Part shown: positions 1-8,848 of the stretch, piece by piece | How the letters are laid out: each line of letters begins with the position of its first letter | Numbering within the stretch: the first letter of the stretch is position 1 | NCBI GenBank assembly: GCA_017853385.1 | Contig: JAFMJR010000004.1 | Span: 1 to 59,866 of the forward strand | Reading direction: 5' to 3' | DNA from: Ilumatobacteraceae bacterium | GTDB lineage: Bacteria > Actinomycetota > Acidimicrobiia > Acidimicrobiales > Ilumatobacteraceae | Length of the DNA: 59,866 nucleotides | The notes under the pieces: model-generated | Database searches by the model: none | Told to the model about the DNA's origin: nothing | What the model saw: the letters and a program-made list of their open reading frames with translations, nothing else | Position numbers and translations under genes: made by a program

Positions 1-914
1 GCTTTCCCACGGGCGAGTTCTGCAATATCTGCATTCTTCTTTTGCGGAAGCATCGACGAACCGGTTGCATATCGATCATCAAGTGTGGCAAAGCCAAATT
101 CTTCCGAAGTCCACAACACCCACTCTTCACCGATGCGCGAAAGATGTGTACCGATGAGTGCGAGATCAAATAATGCCTCTGCAACAAAGTCACGGTCAGA
201 AACTGCATCAAGTGAATTTGCAAATCGATGAGCAAACCCCATTTCATGTGCAGTGAAGTCTGGATCGAGTGGAAGCGACGAACCCGCAAGAGCGCCTGCA
301 CCAAGAGGCGACACATCTGCGCGCTTGATTGTGCTGAGCAATCGATCAATATCTCGGGTGAACGCCCAAGCATGAGCCATGAGATGATGCGCTAGCAAGA
401 CTGGCTGGGCACGTTGCACGTGCGTGTAACCAGGAAGATATACGCCATCTTTTCCCCACCCCGCCACGTCGGCACGTTGGGTCAACACTTCGCACAGTTC
501 AATCAACCTGATAGCAAGCGCAGACAACTCACGCTTAGTCCAAAGTCGAAGTGCCGTTACGCACTGATCATTGCGGCTTCGCCCCGTGTGCACCTTGCCA
601 CCAACAGGGCCTGCAATTTGTGTAATTCGACGCTCAATAGATGTATGAATATCTTCTTCGCCAGGCACAAACTCAAATGTGCCAGCAGCAAATTCAGATG
701 CGACTTGGTGCAACGCCGACTCAATTTGGGAAACTTCTGACAGAGGCAAAATACCTGCATGTCCAAGACCCTTCACATGTGCAAGCGAGCCAGCGATGTC
801 GTCTTTCCATAAACGCTTGTCAAACGACAGACTCTCAGTAAAGGCGAGCAACTCTTCGGCAGGTCCGCTACTAAACCGTCCATGCCACAGTGGCTGCGAT
901 TGATCGCTAGTCAT
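1..914 (-). CDS. argH: Argininosuccinate lyase, C-terminal part beyond window
   Basis: ArgH cleaves argininosuccinate to arginine and fumarate, the last step of arginine synthesis. The first 304 residues are visible. They include the fumarase/aspartase-superfamily signature GSSMLPQKKN at residues 285-294, which carries the catalytic serine loop, and the upstream segment TGRSRNDQ. The ATG at 914-912 overlaps the argR stop (ATGA), so this is the last visible gene of the arg operon. The rest lies beyond base 1. argG, usually found between argR and argH in actinobacteria, is not here. Identification is firm; only the C-terminus is unseen. Confidence 0.96.
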   Translation of the reverse strand, partial: MTSDQSQPLWHGRFSSGPAEELLAFTESLSFDKRLWKDDIAGSLAHVKGLGHAGILPLSEVSQIESALHQVASEFAAGTFEFVPGEEDIHTSIERRITQIAGPVGGKVHTGRSRNDQCVTALRLWTKRELSALAIRLIELCEVLTQRADVAGWGKDGVYLPGYTHVQRAQPVLLAHHLMAHAWAFTRDIDRLLSTIKRADVSPLGAGALAGSSLPLDPDFTAHEMGFAHRFANSLDAVSDRDFVAEALFDLALIGTHLSRIGEEWVLWTSEEFGFATLDDRYATGSSMLPQKKNADIAELARGK

Positions 915-1396
915 TTTGAACCTTTCGTTTTTTGCAAACCTGCAAGCTTGCCCAGATGAGTTGCAAGTTTCTTCGCACCGTAGTTTTGGCTTGCGACACA
1001 AAACATGGTGTCATCACCGGCAACAGTTCCTGCAAGACCTTCAATTCGTGAGCGATCAAGCGCAGACGCAACCACATGAGCACAACCAGGTGGAGTACGA
1101 ATGATGACTATCGGTTCACTGATTTGAATATCGGCAACCCACTCGGCAAGAACGCGACGCAGTTGTTCTAATGGCGCAATTCGATCTGGCTCAAACTCTG
1201 GAATTGCATAAGCAGTTTCTCCATGCGAAGTGCGAACTTTAACTGCACCGATTTCTTCCAAGTCGCGAGAAACTGTTGCCTGGGTAGCAACAATTCCAGA
1301 TTTCTTCAATAGTGCAACCAGTTGAGAATGGCTCGTGACGTCATTGTCTGAAATCAGCTGCGCCACTGCTCGCTGCCTCTGCGCTTTTGTTGTCAT
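911..1396 (-). CDS. argR: Arginine repressor ArgR
   Basis: Hexameric arginine-dependent repressor of arginine synthesis genes. At 161 aa it has the normal length. The N-terminal winged helix contains the recognition segment TQATVSRDLEEIG around residues 38-50. The C-terminal oligomerisation and arginine-binding domain ends in GTVAGDDT at 123-130. It lies inside the operon it should control: the start overlaps the argF stop and the stop overlaps the argH start, both as ATGA. Two ARG-box-like operators before argC (5406-5441) are its probable target, which would make it autoregulatory. Confidence 0.96.
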   Translation of the reverse strand: MTTKAQRQRAVAQLISDNDVTSHSQLVALLKKSGIVATQATVSRDLEEIGAVKVRTSHGETAYAIPEFEPDRIAPLEQLRRVLAEWVADIQISEPIVIIRTPPGCAHVVASALDRSRIEGLAGTVAGDDTMFCVASQNYGAKKLATHLGKLAGLQKTKGSK

Positions 1397-2301
1397 TGTG
1401 CTTCTCCCATCAGAAACGCAAGCACACCTCGTGCTGCGTGCATTCGGTTATGTGCTTGCTGATAGATCTTGCTTTGCGGTCCATCTATCACCGAAGATGC
1501 AACCTCTTGCCCACGATGTGCTGGCAGGCAATGCATGAAAATTGCATTACTGTCGGCAAGCGACATGATCTCATCGGTCACCTGGTACGCAGCAAAAACT
1601 GCTTCGCGCTCGGTCGATTCGCTTTCTTGACCCATTGAAGTCCACGTATCTGTATGCACCGCATGAGCATCTTGCACGGCTATCGAGACATCTCGATACT
1701 GCTCTACCGATGCTGCACCAAGTTCATTAAGGCCAAGCAGTTCGTTGTCGTGTGCGTCATAACCTTCGGGACAGCTAAGACGAATATGCATTCCCAACAT
1801 GGCGGATGCCTCACACAGTGAGCGAGCGACATTATTGAAGTCACCTACATACGTGACCGTCTTGCCAACGAGATCGCCAAGATTCTGCTGCATGGTGAGA
1901 ACATCGGCAACAGACTGCAACGGATGCGCAAAGTCACTCAACATGTTGACAACTGGAACTGAAGAAACGGCTGCCATGCGATGAAGCACACCATGGTCGA
2001 ATACTCGAGCGCACAGCATTGCGTGGTATCCAGACATCACCTGTGTGATGTCTTCTACGGACTCTCGAACATCAATGCCGACCTCTTCGCCACGTGTATA
2101 AACGGGATGGCCTCCAAGTTGAACGACTGCCATTTCCATACTGTGCCGTGTGCGATTGGAAGGCTTTTCGAAAATTAAAGCAACACCTTGGCCTGCTAAC
2201 GGGTTGCCAAGTTGATGAATTGGCTTTTGTGCAAGTTCGAGAACGCTCGCTAATTCATTGGCGGAGAGATCGTACGTATGCAAGAAATTTCGATGGTTCA
2301 C
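1393..2301 (-). CDS. argF: Ornithine carbamoyltransferase
   Basis: Transfers the carbamoyl group from carbamoyl phosphate to ornithine, giving citrulline. At 302 aa it is the usual length. The carbamoyl-phosphate loop reads S48-N-R-T-R52, where most family members have STRTR, so a Thr is replaced by Asn. The ornithine loop HCLPAHRG starts at residue 257 and is intact. It overlaps argD and argR by four bases. It draws on the carbamoyl phosphate made by carA and carB, encoded at 20305-24677. The Asn may be a lineage variant; ornithine specificity is supported by the HCLPA loop. Confidence 0.95.
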   Translation of the reverse strand: MNHRNFLHTYDLSANELASVLELAQKPIHQLGNPLAGQGVALIFEKPSNRTRHSMEMAVVQLGGHPVYTRGEEVGIDVRESVEDITQVMSGYHAMLCARVFDHGVLHRMAAVSSVPVVNMLSDFAHPLQSVADVLTMQQNLGDLVGKTVTYVGDFNNVARSLCEASAMLGMHIRLSCPEGYDAHDNELLGLNELGAASVEQYRDVSIAVQDAHAVHTDTWTSMGQESESTEREAVFAAYQVTDEIMSLADSNAIFMHCLPAHRGQEVASSVIDGPQSKIYQQAHNRMHAARGVLAFLMGEAQ

Positions 2302-3482
2302 GAATTCATTCCCTTCAGCACGGTGGTCATGATGCTTACTGCTTCATGAAGTTCATCTTCCGAAACCGTGAGTGGCGGGGCCAGTCGCAATGCCGAAGCA
2401 GTAACAGCATTTGTTACTAGGCCAGATTTCAAAAGCTGAAGTTGTACTTCCTTGGCGTCGATTCCAGCCACAAGTTCGACACCGAGCAGCAAACCGCGAC
2501 CACGGACCGAAGCAACTTGAGGTATCTGTGTCACGAGTTTGGTGAGTAATTCACCCTTTTCGGAAGCCATTAGCGGTGCATCCAAGCGATGCATTTCCTT
2601 AATTGTTGCGCGAGCAGCCGATGTGGCTATCGCAGTTCCACTAAATGTGCTGCCGTGATCGCCCGGCTTAAATACCGAGGCCACTTCTTTCTTTGCCCAA
2701 ATTCCACCAATGGGCATTCCATTTCCCATTGCCTTTGCCATGATCACCACGTCCGGTGACACTCCATAATGCTCAAAACCGAACCACTTGCCGGTCCGTC
2801 CGTAACCTGTCTGCACTTCATCAATCATCAGAAGCACACCACGGTCGCGACAAATTTTCTCCGCGAACTTCATGTATTCCTGAGACGCTGGAATCACTCC
2901 GCCTTCTCCTTGAACAGGTTCAAGTAAAACCGCAGCAACTGTGCCGTCAACGGCTGCATCCAAAGCGGCAATGTCATCAAAGACAACATGTTTGAAGCCT
3001 TCGGGCATTGGCTGAAATGGTTCATGTTTTGCTGGCTGACCCGTTGCTGCAAGTGCAGCAAGGGTCCTTCCGTGAAAACTTCCTAATGCGCTCACCACAG
3101 TGTGACGACCACGGCCTCCAAACTTTCGAGCCAACTTGATCGCCGCTTCATTTGCTTCGGCTCCTGAGTTGCAAAAAAACACTTGTCCACCACCGCCCAG
3201 CAATTGATCAACCAGAACTGCAGTTTCAGTTGCTACTGGATTGGCAAAAAAGTTACTTACATGCATCAAGGTCGATGCTTGCTCTGCGATGGCAGCAGTT
3301 ACCACTGGATTGCTGTGACCAAGAGAAGTAACTGCAATGCCACATAGAAAGTCGAGATAACGCTTTCCATCCACATCCCACAATTGCGTTCCTGACCCTC
3401 GCTCAAACATCACTTGAGGGGGTCCGAATACTGGAATGAATGGGCAATAATTTCCCGTTGTTGCAAAGGCGTGTGACTTCAT
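2298..3482 (-). CDS. argD: Acetylornithine aminotransferase
   Basis: PLP-dependent class III aminotransferase that converts N-acetylglutamate semialdehyde to acetylornithine. The reading frame is open to 3587, but the first 35 codons give Cys/His/Trp-rich sequence unlike the family. The ATG at 3482-3480 forms an ATGA overlap with the argB stop and starts a normal 394-aa protein. Visible motifs are SGAEANEAA near 106-114, DEVQTGYGRTG from 221 and the PLP lysine K250 in MAKAMGNG. It could also act as succinyldiaminopimelate aminotransferase, as some ArgD proteins do. Confidence 0.95.
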   Translation of the reverse strand: MKSHAFATTGNYCPFIPVFGPPQVMFERGSGTQLWDVDGKRYLDFLCGIAVTSLGHSNPVVTAAIAEQASTLMHVSNFFANPVATETAVLVDQLLGGGGQVFFCNSGAEANEAAIKLARKFGGRGRHTVVSALGSFHGRTLAALAATGQPAKHEPFQPMPEGFKHVVFDDIAALDAAVDGTVAAVLLEPVQGEGGVIPASQEYMKFAEKICRDRGVLLMIDEVQTGYGRTGKWFGFEHYGVSPDVVIMAKAMGNGMPIGGIWAKKEVASVFKPGDHGSTFSGTAIATSAARATIKEMHRLDAPLMASEKGELLTKLVTQIPQVASVRGRGLLLGVELVAGIDAKEVQLQLLKSGLVTNAVTASALRLAPPLTVSEDELHEAVSIMTTVLKGMNS

Positions 3483-4387
3483 TTCTTCCCTACCTCCTGA
3501 TCGGCAGTAATCATGGTTCCAACACCAGCAATGGTGAAAAGTTCGATGAGCAAAACATGTGGAATGCGACCATCCAATATGTGACAACGCGAAACACCAC
3601 TCGTTATTGCTTCAACGCAACTTTCCATTTTTGGAATCATTCCCCCATCAATTGACCCATCTGCCATAAGTCGAGAGATCTCAGAAGCTGTCGTTCGACG
3701 GATGATTGATGAAGCATCGTCCTTATTTGCACGGAGCCCCTCAATGTCGGTGAGGTAGATAAGTTTTTCGGCACCGAGCGCAACAGCAATTGCTGCCGCT
3801 GCCGTGTCTGCATTGACGTTGTAGGCCTGCCCCGATGCGTCATTTCCAATGGTTGCGACAACAGGCACTGCGTTGTCAGCAATTGCACTCTTTAAAACAG
3901 TTGGATCGACAGAATCGATATCTCCGACAAAACCCAAATCAGGATCTCGTTGGGTCACACGGAGCAAACCTGCATCTTGTCCGGAAACCCCAACTGCGCA
4001 AGCCCCATGCACATTGATCGCAGAGACCAGCTGAGGATTCACCGTCCCCAACAACACCATGCTGGCAATCTCGACTGTTTCGGCATCTGTTACACGCAGA
4101 CCGTTTCGGAACTCTGGCTTCTTCCCAAGTCGCTCCATCATGGCGCTGATCTGTGGCCCTCCGCCGTGAACAACTACCGGCTTGATTCCAACTGCATGCA
4201 TCAGCGCAATGTCTTGTGCAAAGGTTCCTGCAGCGTCAGCATCGGTTGCACCGGCAAGTGCATTGCCACCATATTTGACCACCACAGTTTTGCCAGCAAA
4301 TTGTTGAATGTACGGCAATGCTTCAATCAGCAATGCGCCAATTCGTTCATGTGTTTCATTCATCAATTCACTCTTCGCCTCGCTCAT
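3479..4387 (-). CDS. argB: Acetylglutamate kinase
   Basis: Phosphorylates N-acetylglutamate, the usual arginine-feedback point in the cyclic pathway. The protein has 302 aa. The amino-acid kinase fold is marked by KYGGNA at 38-43 and the glycine-rich loop HGGGPQI at 74-80. The C-terminal half has the conserved region with TDIEGL and GGMIPK. The ATG overlaps the argC stop as ATGA, leaving no room for argJ, which normally lies between argC and argB in actinobacteria. That gap matters because without ArgJ the acetyl group must be supplied or removed by an enzyme encoded elsewhere. Confidence 0.96.
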   Translation of the reverse strand: MSEAKSELMNETHERIGALLIEALPYIQQFAGKTVVVKYGGNALAGATDADAAGTFAQDIALMHAVGIKPVVVHGGGPQISAMMERLGKKPEFRNGLRVTDAETVEIASMVLLGTVNPQLVSAINVHGACAVGVSGQDAGLLRVTQRDPDLGFVGDIDSVDPTVLKSAIADNAVPVVATIGNDASGQAYNVNADTAAAAIAVALGAEKLIYLTDIEGLRANKDDASSIIRRTTASEISRLMADGSIDGGMIPKMESCVEAITSGVSRCHILDGRIPHVLLIELFTIAGVGTMITADQEVGKK

Positions 4388-5406
4388 GGATACATACCAA
4401 CCATGGCGAGTCCATCCTGCTCGTTAAGACCAAGCGCAATATTTGCTGCCTGCACCGCGCCACCCGATGCGCCTTTCGCCAAATTATCTAAGGCACTCAG
4501 CACCATGACATAACCAGTTCGCTCATCAAATCTCGCAGTGATGTGCGTGACATTGGTTCCGAGCGTTGCTTTAGTTGAAGGCGAGTTTTGCCCAACCACG
4601 ACAAATGGCTCTTTCGCATATGCCCGCGCAAGTATTGCAAGCAACGAAGCCGTTGTCGGAGATTGACCACTAGCAGGACGCGCATAGCACGTTGCGAGAA
4701 TTCCTCGATTCATTGGCGCAAGGTGTGGAGTGAACAAAATTTGAGCACCTGTCACCTGCTCGATCTCTGGTGTATGCCGATGATCGAGCAAACCATACGC
4801 AGTGAAATCCTCATCAACAGTGTTAAACGAGTTGGTGTGTTTTGGAGCACGACCTGCACCTGAAACACCAGATGCCGCATCGACGATCACCCCTTGCGGA
4901 TTTATCGCTCCCGCTTTCACCAGCGGTGCAAGCGCCAAACTTGCTGCAGTGACGTAGCAACCCGGAGTCGCAATTAACTTTGCAGATTTGAGTTCTTCAC
5001 GATGTAGTTCGGGCAAACCATACACAGCACTCGCAACAAGCTCAGGATGCGTATGAGTGAACCCGTACCACTGCGGATACTGCGACACATCTGTTAAGCG
5101 ATATGCGGCAGATAGATCGACTACCAGCCTTACTTTGCCAACAAGCTGCGGAACGAGTTCAAGTGATGCCTCGTGCGGCAACCCAAGAAACAGCACATCG
5201 CATGCAGTGGCCTTTGCTAAATCAAATTCTTCAAATACCAAGTTTGGATACTTTGCGGCGAGTGATGGATACAGCGAGCGCGCAAGTGTTCCAGCCTGCG
5301 AATCGCCAGTTGCATACTTCACTTCAAAGTGAGGGTGATTGGCACAGATACGCAGGAGTTCCGCCCCGGTAAACCCGGAAGCTCCAATGATGCCTACAGA
5401 GATCAT
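4384..5406 (-). CDS. argC: N-acetyl-gamma-glutamyl-phosphate reductase
   Basis: NADPH-dependent reductase making N-acetylglutamate semialdehyde; first gene of the arg operon. With the ATG at 5406-5404 the protein has 340 aa and begins MISVGIIGASGFTG, the dinucleotide-binding motif. The catalytic cysteine is C150 in ATPGCYV. A TTG five codons upstream (5421) is in frame but lies inside the promoter. The TATAAT at 5418-5413 ends six bases before the ATG, so the transcript probably starts at or next to the A of the start codon and is leaderless. There is no Shine-Dalgarno sequence. Confidence 0.95.
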   Translation of the reverse strand: MISVGIIGASGFTGAELLRICANHPHFEVKYATGDSQAGTLARSLYPSLAAKYPNLVFEEFDLAKATACDVLFLGLPHEASLELVPQLVGKVRLVVDLSAAYRLTDVSQYPQWYGFTHTHPELVASAVYGLPELHREELKSAKLIATPGCYVTAASLALAPLVKAGAINPQGVIVDAASGVSGAGRAPKHTNSFNTVDEDFTAYGLLDHRHTPEIEQVTGAQILFTPHLAPMNRGILATCYARPASGQSPTTASLLAILARAYAKEPFVVVGQNSPSTKATLGTNVTHITARFDERTGYVMVLSALDNLAKGASGGAVQAANIALGLNEQDGLAMVGMYP

Positions 5407-5421
5407 TGCATAATTATACAA
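5406..5421. promoter_or_regulatory. ARG-box-like operator, proximal
   Basis: A 16-base imperfect palindrome, TTGCATAATTATACAA on the + strand, with one mismatched pair. It covers the -10 box of the argC promoter and touches the first coding base. The AT-rich symmetric TGCATA half-sites resemble ArgR operators. With the distal box its centre-to-centre distance is 20 bp, about two helical turns, as expected for two ArgR trimers on one face. ArgR is encoded in the operon. Confidence 0.8.
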
Positions 5422-5441
5422 TTAATCGCATATTTATGCAA
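5413..5441 (-). promoter_or_regulatory. argC promoter, leaderless
   Basis: On the - strand TTGCAT (5441-5436), a 17-base spacer and a perfect TATAAT (5418-5413) lie in the 47-base gap between the pheT stop and argC. The -10 ends six bases before the argC ATG, so transcription should start at or next to the start codon. Confidence 0.75.
5426..5441. promoter_or_regulatory. ARG-box-like operator, distal
   Basis: Second 16-base imperfect palindrome, TCGCATATTTATGCAA on the + strand, four bases from the proximal box. It covers the -35 region of the argC promoter. A pair of boxes with this spacing is the standard arrangement for ArgR repression. Confidence 0.78.
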
Positions 5442-5453
5442 CGACCCAAATGC

Positions 5454-7811
5454 CTATCCGCGGAGCGCTGCTCCCAGCTTTTCGGCAGCCGTTAAGCATT
5501 TCGCACGTACATCCGATACTTCCACATCGGTAAGCGTGCGATCGGGAGCCTGAAGTCGCAGCCTGTAGGCAAGACTTCGCGCATCATCGCTCACCCCTTT
5601 ACCGCGATATATGTCAAATAAAGAAATATCGACAAGCAGATTGCCAGCGGCTTGACGCAATGCCTTCACCAGGTTTGCTGCACTAACCGTATTTGGCACA
5701 ACAAAGGCGAGGTCAAAATCACTTGATGGATACTTGCTCACCACCTGAGCATTTGCTGGCTTTGGCACTTCAGCAAGCACAATTGACAAATTGACTTCTA
5801 GACACGCAACCCGTCCGGTAATTCCGGCATTTGCCAACACGGTTGGGTCAATCTCACCAACCGAACCAAGCACCACTTTCCCCCGTTTGAGCTGAGCGCT
5901 TCTCGTTGCGTGATAACCAGCGGGCGGCTGATCTTGAGAAAGCTGAGCACCTACACCGAGTCCAAGTGATACTTGGCTCCAAAGGTCCATTGCAACCGAT
6001 GCATCAGCCCCAGCAACCATGATGCACAGTGATTCATATTCATCAGGAAGAATTTCCACGCCTTGGGGATACACATGTCCAATTTCAAACAACGAGATCT
6101 CACGAATGCGATGAGACTGGTTATAGGCAATTGCTTTCAGCATGCCCGGAACGAGTGAAGTTCGCAGCACGCTTTCTTCGGCAACGAGCGGGTTAGCCAA
6201 ACGCAATGCGTTGCCTTCGGAGAGCCCAGCTTTTTCCAAATCTCCTGGGGCTAGGAACGGGTTCGGCATCGCTTCGCTAGCACCCAACGAAACAACTAAT
6301 TCTCTGAGCAATCGACGACGTCGCTGCACATCTGAGAGTCGACCGTGCACAGGAGACGTTGGAACAATTTTGCCCAAATTGTCGTAGCCGTAGTGACGAG
6401 CAACTTCTTCAACGATGTCAATTTCAATTGAACAATCGTTACGCCAAGACGGAATTCCAACGTCGGCCACGCCATCTGCAGAACCACGAGAAACAGTGAA
6501 TCCAAGTGGCGCAAGCATGCTGCCCAGCGTCTCAATAGTCATCGAAATTCCCAAAACGCGTTCAATTGTGCGAAGTCGTACTTGCGTTGTTTTCATTTCA
6601 TTTGGCAATGAAGATGTTCGTTCATCGGTAGCACCCGCATGAACCACCAAATCTGGGCATGTGATGCGCAGCAATTCAGCAAAGCGCGCGACTGCGAAGT
6701 CTGCCCCATACGGATCAACACCACGTTCAAATCGCAGTGAGGCTTCGGTACGCAAGGCATGCCTGGTTGAGGTTGCTCTCACTGCATCGGGTTCGAAATA
6801 TGCGATTTCAACGGCAATTGATGTTGTGGAATCGGTAACTTCTGAATGAAGTCCGCCCATAATGCCAGCAATTCCGACTATGTCATTTTGCGCGTTGCAA
6901 ATGACAAGGTCATTCGATTGCAGAGTTCGCTCAACAGAATCAAGAGTGGTGAATTGCTCGCCATCGCTAGCAAGCCGAACAATAAATCCATCTTGTACTG
7001 AATTGAAGTCATAAGCGTGATTCGGCTGATTGAGCTCGAGATTCACAAGATTTGACACATCAACAACATTGTTAATTGAACGCATACCTGCACGAGCCAA
7101 CCGGCGCGCAATCCAATCTGGTGACTGTGTAACCGTGATCCCCGACATCACACGTACGGTGAATCGACTACAGCGATCTGGAGCAGTGATAGAAACTGGC
7201 ACCGAAATGGCTTTCCCATCTGCGGATAGATCAACCTTTGGGAGATTCAATTGCTTTCCCATACCAGCAGCCAGATCACGAGCAACTCCGAGATAGCCAG
7301 TGCAATCAGGACGATTTCGCGTGACATCAAGATCAAATACAACATCTGCATCAACACCGAGCGCTTTATACACATCGATTCCGAGCGCAGTGCCCTGCGG
7401 AAGAATCAACAAGCCACTTCCATCTTGGCTGAGACCGATTTCAGTGCCGGAACACAGCATGCCTTCGCTATCAATGCCAAGAATTCCACGCTGAGTGATG
7501 ACACGTCCGTCGGGCATATTGGTGCCAAGTGTCGCAAGCGGGACTATGTCACCAGCTTTCATGTTTGTAGCACCACACCAAACATGGCGCTCTACTCCAT
7601 CACCAGCATCTACATACACTCGCGTGACTTTTGCGGCATCGGGATGTTTTTCGAGACGCAGCACTTTTGCGGTTACTACACCTGCCACAGGATCACCAAC
7701 GCGATCAACTGATTCGACTGCCAGCCCTAGCTCAGTAATACGAGCCGCAATTGCTTCAACGTCAGAACCGAAATCAGCAAATTCGTTTAACCAAGAATGC
7801 AAAATCTTCAC
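5454..7811 (-). CDS. pheT: Phenylalanine-tRNA ligase beta subunit
   Basis: Beta chain of the heterotetrameric PheRS, which charges tRNA-Phe. At 785 aa it is full length. It shows an N-terminal OB-fold tRNA-binding region (about 40-150), the B3/B4 editing region, the B5 region around 400-480, a catalytic-like core domain and the C-terminal FDX-ACB anticodon-binding domain (about 690-785). It starts with GTG at 7811, overlapping the pheS stop as GTGA. Translation is therefore coupled to pheS. Its stop is 47 bases from argC, which has its own promoter. Confidence 0.97.
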   Translation of the reverse strand: MKILHSWLNEFADFGSDVEAIAARITELGLAVESVDRVGDPVAGVVTAKVLRLEKHPDAAKVTRVYVDAGDGVERHVWCGATNMKAGDIVPLATLGTNMPDGRVITQRGILGIDSEGMLCSGTEIGLSQDGSGLLILPQGTALGIDVYKALGVDADVVFDLDVTRNRPDCTGYLGVARDLAAGMGKQLNLPKVDLSADGKAISVPVSITAPDRCSRFTVRVMSGITVTQSPDWIARRLARAGMRSINNVVDVSNLVNLELNQPNHAYDFNSVQDGFIVRLASDGEQFTTLDSVERTLQSNDLVICNAQNDIVGIAGIMGGLHSEVTDSTTSIAVEIAYFEPDAVRATSTRHALRTEASLRFERGVDPYGADFAVARFAELLRITCPDLVVHAGATDERTSSLPNEMKTTQVRLRTIERVLGISMTIETLGSMLAPLGFTVSRGSADGVADVGIPSWRNDCSIEIDIVEEVARHYGYDNLGKIVPTSPVHGRLSDVQRRRRLLRELVVSLGASEAMPNPFLAPGDLEKAGLSEGNALRLANPLVAEESVLRTSLVPGMLKAIAYNQSHRIREISLFEIGHVYPQGVEILPDEYESLCIMVAGADASVAMDLWSQVSLGLGVGAQLSQDQPPAGYHATRSAQLKRGKVVLGSVGEIDPTVLANAGITGRVACLEVNLSIVLAEVPKPANAQVVSKYPSSDFDLAFVVPNTVSAANLVKALRQAAGNLLVDISLFDIYRGKGVSDDARSLAYRLRLQAPDRTLTDVEVSDVRAKCLTAAEKLGAALRG

Positions 7812-8842
7812 GAGAATTGCCTCAAGAAACGTAGATCGTTCGTGTACATCTCGCGAATGTCTTCAACATTGTGTCGCTCTTTAGCCATGCGATCAATGCC
7901 GAACCCAAAAGCAAACCCGGTGAATTCGTCGGGATCAATTCCGCCGGCACGCAGAACATTTGGATGCATCATTCCGCAACCACCAAGTTCGATCCACGCT
8001 CCATTGGCGCGACGAATGTCGAACTCTGCGCTTGGTTCGGTGAATGGGAAAAACGATGGTCGAAGACGACTAGTGAACTCATTTCCGAAAAACGCCTTGG
8101 TAAAGGCTTCGATGATGCCAGCCAAGTGCGCAAAGGTAATGCCCTTGTCAACAACGATTCCTTCAATTTGATGGAACACAGGCATGTGAGTTGCATCTGG
8201 TGTGTCGCGGCGAAATACACGTCCGGGCATCACTGCATAAATTGGTGGCTTCCACGACTGCATGACGCGAATTTGAACAGGTGAAGTATGAGTACGTAGC
8301 AACACCGAATTCGGTTCTTGGTCTGCTCGTGCAGGCTCGATGAACATCGTGTCAAATTCGCTTCGGGCGGGATGAGTCTTTGGCATGTTCAACGCTTCAA
8401 AGTTGTAGAAATCCGTCTCAACTTCTGGTCCCTCTGCAACCTGAAACCCAAGTCCAATGAATACATCTTCAAGACGTTGCGTTGCCTGCGTGACAATATG
8501 GGTGCTACCGCGACGCTTTGCAGTAACAAACTCCGAAAGATCCATGGCTTCAGCGGCAACTTGCTGTGCGCGCTCTTCGGCCTGCAGCTTTGCCATGCGC
8601 TGCTCTATCGCACTTTCTATTTCCACCGCACAGGCGTTGATGGCTTGTCCAGCAGACTTTCGCTCTTCAATGTCTTGAATCTTTCCCAACTGCGCTCGGA
8701 GAATGGAAAGTGCTGACTTCTTGCCCGCTAAATCTGCTTGCACCACGCGCAAGGCAGCAACATCTGGTGATGCCGCTATGGCCGAAATCGCTGCCGACTG
8801 CGCCTGCGAAATTTCGTGAGAAAGTGAATCAGAGGGAGACAT
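7808..8842 (-). CDS. pheS: Phenylalanine-tRNA ligase alpha subunit
   Basis: Catalytic subunit of PheRS, a class II synthetase; 344 aa. The N-terminal coiled-coil arm is followed by the catalytic domain with motif-2 residues around FRRDTPDATHMPVF and the motif-3 segment GFGFGIDRMA near the C-terminus. The ATG is at 8842-8840. No good Shine-Dalgarno precedes it, but TTGAAA, 17 bases, TAAATA ends six bases before the ATG. This suggests a leaderless transcript independent of the upstream rplT-methyltransferase unit. Confidence 0.97.
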   Translation of the reverse strand: MSPSDSLSHEISQAQSAAISAIAASPDVAALRVVQADLAGKKSALSILRAQLGKIQDIEERKSAGQAINACAVEIESAIEQRMAKLQAEERAQQVAAEAMDLSEFVTAKRRGSTHIVTQATQRLEDVFIGLGFQVAEGPEVETDFYNFEALNMPKTHPARSEFDTMFIEPARADQEPNSVLLRTHTSPVQIRVMQSWKPPIYAVMPGRVFRRDTPDATHMPVFHQIEGIVVDKGITFAHLAGIIEAFTKAFFGNEFTSRLRPSFFPFTEPSAEFDIRRANGAWIELGGCGMMHPNVLRAGGIDPDEFTGFAFGFGIDRMAKERHNVEDIREMYTNDLRFLRQFS

Positions 8843-8848
8843 TTCGCC

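Noticed and set aside
3483-3587. N-terminal extension of ArgD
   Set aside because: The extra 35 residues are unlike the family and lie inside argB; the ATGA junction at 3482 is the natural start.
3950-4513. Long + strand open frame opposite argB/argC
   Set aside because: It is antisense to firmly identified genes, has no ribosome site and gives Cys/His-rich sequence with no family features. The same applies to 9030-9614, 10241-10825, 15641-16180, 23047-23619 and 56096-56824.
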